7,479 nt of DNA from an uncultured Collinsella sp. (GTDB lineage Bacteria > Actinomycetota > Coriobacteriia > Coriobacteriales > Coriobacteriaceae). The DNA lies in assembly GCA_900751695.1 (NCBI GenBank), contig CAADSS010000050.1:1-7479 (forward strand), read 5' to 3'. Positions 5,970-7,479 of the stretch are shown piece after piece; within the stretch, counting starts at the first letter, position 1; every line of letters starts with the position of its first letter. Under the pieces are notes generated by a model. That model did not search any database. It saw only the letters and a list, made by a program, of their open reading frames with translations, and was not told the DNA's origin. The translations under genes and the position numbers were made by a program.

Positions 5970-7180
5970 GCGCCCGCGATCTCATCCAGGAAGCCCTTCA
6001 CTCGCTCGAGGCCAACAAGGGGCGCAGCCTGCTCACCATCCTGGGCATTGTCATCGGCATCGCCTCGGTTATCGCCATGACTTCGCTCATCGGCGGCATC
6101 CAAAACAGCCTGGTCAACAGCCTGGGCCTCAATGCGGCACGCATGGTGCAAATCTATTCGTCGCAAGAACTCACAGAGTCGGACATCGAGAAGCTTCAAA
6201 AACTGGTGCCGCAGATAGAGCAGATCGGCATTGTCGACAGCGCGTATACCGAGTACAAGACCGGCGATAAAAGCTATACCGTCATGGCACAGGGTGTCGA
6301 TAGCGACATGCTCGACGCCGTGGGGGCCGGAAAGCTCGTTGCGGGGCGTACCTATTCCCAGGCCGAGTCTCAATCAGGCTCGCGCGTGGCGCTCATCAGC
6401 CGCGGCGGCGCCGATCAGCTTTACGGCAACGAACAGGATGCGCTGAGGAAAACCATCAAGGTGTCCAACGGCGAGGTGCAGATTGTCGGCGTGATTGACG
6501 GCGGCAGCGACTCCATGGGCTCGCTCACGCTGTATATGCCACGCGAAACCATCTCCGGCCTGTTTGGCGACGAGAATCCTTCATTCCCCAGCGTAACGGC
6601 GCTCGCCGCCGAGGGCACGGACATGGATGAGCTCTGCAAGACCATCGAGTCCAAGGTGCGCGCGATGAAGGGCATCGAGGAGGAGGATGAGTACAACAGT
6701 GTATCGGCGACCTCCATGAAAAGCGCCATCGATGCACTCAACTCCTTTATGGGCGCGTTTTCGCTCATCATGGGTGCTGTCGCCAGCATCTCGCTGCTTG
6801 TCGGCGGTATCGGCATTATGAATATGATGCTTACCAACGTAACGGAGCGCATTCGCGAGATTGGCATCCGCCGCGCTCTGGGCGCCAGTCGTCGTGATAT
6901 CACCGCGCAGTTTTTGGCCGAGTCCTCGGCGCTGTGCGTCACCGGCGGACTGTTGGGTGTCCTGATTGGCTATCTGCTGGCATGGGGACTCACGTTCTTT
7001 GCCGCAAGCTCGGGCATCATGAGCGAGTTTGGAGCTACCGGGACGATCACGCCAAGCTTCTCCATTACGACAGTGTTGATCGCGTTTGCCGTATCGGTCG
7101 GCATCGGTGTAATCTTTGGCTTCTACCCCGCTCGCCGCGCAGCAAAGCTCGACCCGGTGGAGTGCCTACGCTACCAGTAA
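5966..7180 (+). CDS. ABC transporter permease, MacB/FtsX family
   Basis: Membrane subunit of the exporter, 404 aa. One helix near the N-terminus at about 21-41 (LLTILGIVIGIASVIAM) is followed by an extracytoplasmic MacB_PCD-type domain of about 220 residues. An FtsX domain with three helices follows, at about 265-288, 321-345 and 367-388. The cytoplasmic coupling segment TERIREIGIRRALGA after the second helix is typical of the family, as is the ending FYPARRAAKLDPVECLRY. This four-helix form transmits force to the outside domain (mechanotransmission) and does not make a classical channel; that is family knowledge. The start ATG overlaps the ATPase stop (ATGA), with GAAAGGAG at 5951-5958 seven bases upstream. 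The substrate cannot be read from sequence; lipids, peptides, toxins and wall precursors are all open. Confidence 0.94.
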   Translation: MSARDLIQEALHSLEANKGRSLLTILGIVIGIASVIAMTSLIGGIQNSLVNSLGLNAARMVQIYSSQELTESDIEKLQKLVPQIEQIGIVDSAYTEYKTGDKSYTVMAQGVDSDMLDAVGAGKLVAGRTYSQAESQSGSRVALISRGGADQLYGNEQDALRKTIKVSNGEVQIVGVIDGGSDSMGSLTLYMPRETISGLFGDENPSFPSVTALAAEGTDMDELCKTIESKVRAMKGIEEEDEYNSVSATSMKSAIDALNSFMGAFSLIMGAVASISLLVGGIGIMNMMLTNVTERIREIGIRRALGASRRDITAQFLAESSALCVTGGLLGVLIGYLLAWGLTFFAASSGIMSEFGATGTITPSFSITTVLIAFAVSVGIGVIFGFYPARRAAKLDPVECLRYQ

Positions 7181-7192
7181 GCCACCACCAAC

Positions 7193-7259
7193 AAGTTGCG
7201 GTGAATTAGGGACTGAATATGCTATTTAGCAGCAAACAGACACTATTTCACCGCAACTT
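7193..7259. repeat. Imperfect palindromic element after the exporter operon
   Basis: AAGTTGCGGTGAA (7193-7205) and TTCACCGCAACTT (7247-7259) are perfect 13-bp inverted arms. Pairing continues inward with a few mismatches (TTAGGGACTG against CAGACACTAT). The centre holds another small palindrome, GCTA-TT-TAGC (7221-7230). The whole can fold into one hairpin of about 67 bases. No U-tract follows on either strand, so a standard intrinsic terminator is unlikely. It could be a REP-like or MITE-like repeat, an mRNA 3'-end stabiliser, or a protein site. No target-site duplication is evident. It lies 12 bases after the permease stop. Confidence 0.7.
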
Positions 7260-7268
7260 ATTGAAGGG

Positions 7269-7364
7269 CTACTTGCGCCAGTTCCGGGCGTCGTCCTCGA
7301 ACTTTTGGCGGATGACGGTCTTGTACGGTTCGAGCTTGCTCGAGGCGCTTCTCCTCGCGGGCGG
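7269..7364 (-). pseudogene. Short remnant resembling an IS21-type transposase (IstA)
   Basis: Read on the minus strand, this frame gives 31 codons ending in a TAG at 7271-7269. It contains SSKLEPYKTVIRQKFEDD followed by ARNWRK. This resembles the stretch after the DNA-binding region of IS21-family IstA proteins, which typically has a K-L-x-P-[FY] start, an isoleucine a few residues on and an acidic, Trp-containing follow-up. The N-terminal helix-turn-helix and the whole DDE catalytic domain are absent. The stop falls where the family normally continues, and a CAG-to-TAG change is one possible cause. The frame stays open toward the window edge without resembling anything, so the upstream limit is my choice. 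The match is from memory and short. Confidence 0.35.
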
Positions 7365-7389
7365 GAGGGAACGCAGGCGCGGCGAGCGC

Positions 7390-7479
7390 CTAGCGCGCGA
7401 ACTCCCGTAAGAGCGCGTCTTCCACTTCCCGAAGCGAAAGGGCCCCGTCTCCCTCGGCGGGACGGGTGACCACGATGCA
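7390..7479 (-). CDS. 3' end of an unidentified minus-strand gene (partial)
   Basis: From the window edge, the minus strand reads 29 codons and then TAG at 7392-7390. The visible end includes VTRPAEGDG and LSLREVEDALLREFAR. It looks like genuine coding sequence: GC-rich third positions and a plausible amphipathic C-terminal helix. It is convergent with the exporter operon. The family cannot be recognised from this much. It is in a different frame from the transposase-like remnant to its left, so it could be an unrelated gene or a frameshifted upstream part of the same decayed element. Confidence 0.4.
   Translation of the reverse strand, partial: CIVVTRPAEGDGALSLREVEDALLREFAR

Noticed and set aside
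7219..7410. Plus-strand open frame of 63 codons
   Set aside because: It begins inside the palindrome, has no ribosome site, and is antisense to the transposase-like remnant.

Overview
The window reads as chromosomal DNA of a GC-rich, Gram-positive-type bacterium. A Collinsella-like member of the Coriobacteriia (gut Actinomycetota) is the best guess. The supporting signs are GC-rich codon third positions, strong AAAGGAG-type ribosome sites, a single-chain serine dehydratase with an ACT domain, an L,D-transpeptidase with VanW-like peptidoglycan-binding modules, and a MacAB-type exporter with no outer-membrane partner nearby. The host call is an inference from style and gene content, not from a marker gene.

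Layout, left to right. Positions 1-105 hold a strongly self-complementary leader: a 14-bp perfect outer stem enclosing a long bulged hairpin and a small hairpin. Just after it comes an iron-sulfur L-serine dehydratase (137-1744), closed by a clear intrinsic terminator (1764-1790). Next is a membrane-anchored L,D-transpeptidase (1894-3627) with its own TATAAT box and a low-complexity QQR tail on its cytoplasmic side. A second TATAAT box, lying in one arm of a perfect 9-bp inverted repeat, precedes a three-gene ABC exporter: membrane-fusion adaptor (3760-5196), ATPase (5196-5969) and FtsX/MacB-type permease (5966-7180). These three are tightly coupled (TAATG and ATGA junctions). After the permease lie an imperfect palindromic element (7193-7259), a short decayed fragment resembling an IS21-type transposase on the minus strand, and the 3' end of a minus-strand reading frame that leaves the window.

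The four complete proteins after the leader fall into two jobs. The first is serine catabolism to pyruvate and ammonia, possibly controlled by the leader RNA. The second is the cell envelope: a 3-3 peptidoglycan cross-linking enzyme beside a MacAB/YknXYZ-like exporter of unknown cargo. The most interesting unexplained signals are non-coding: the leader before the dehydratase, the dyad over the exporter promoter, and the palindrome at the right end. I see no CRISPR array, tRNA or rRNA, and no evident defence system.
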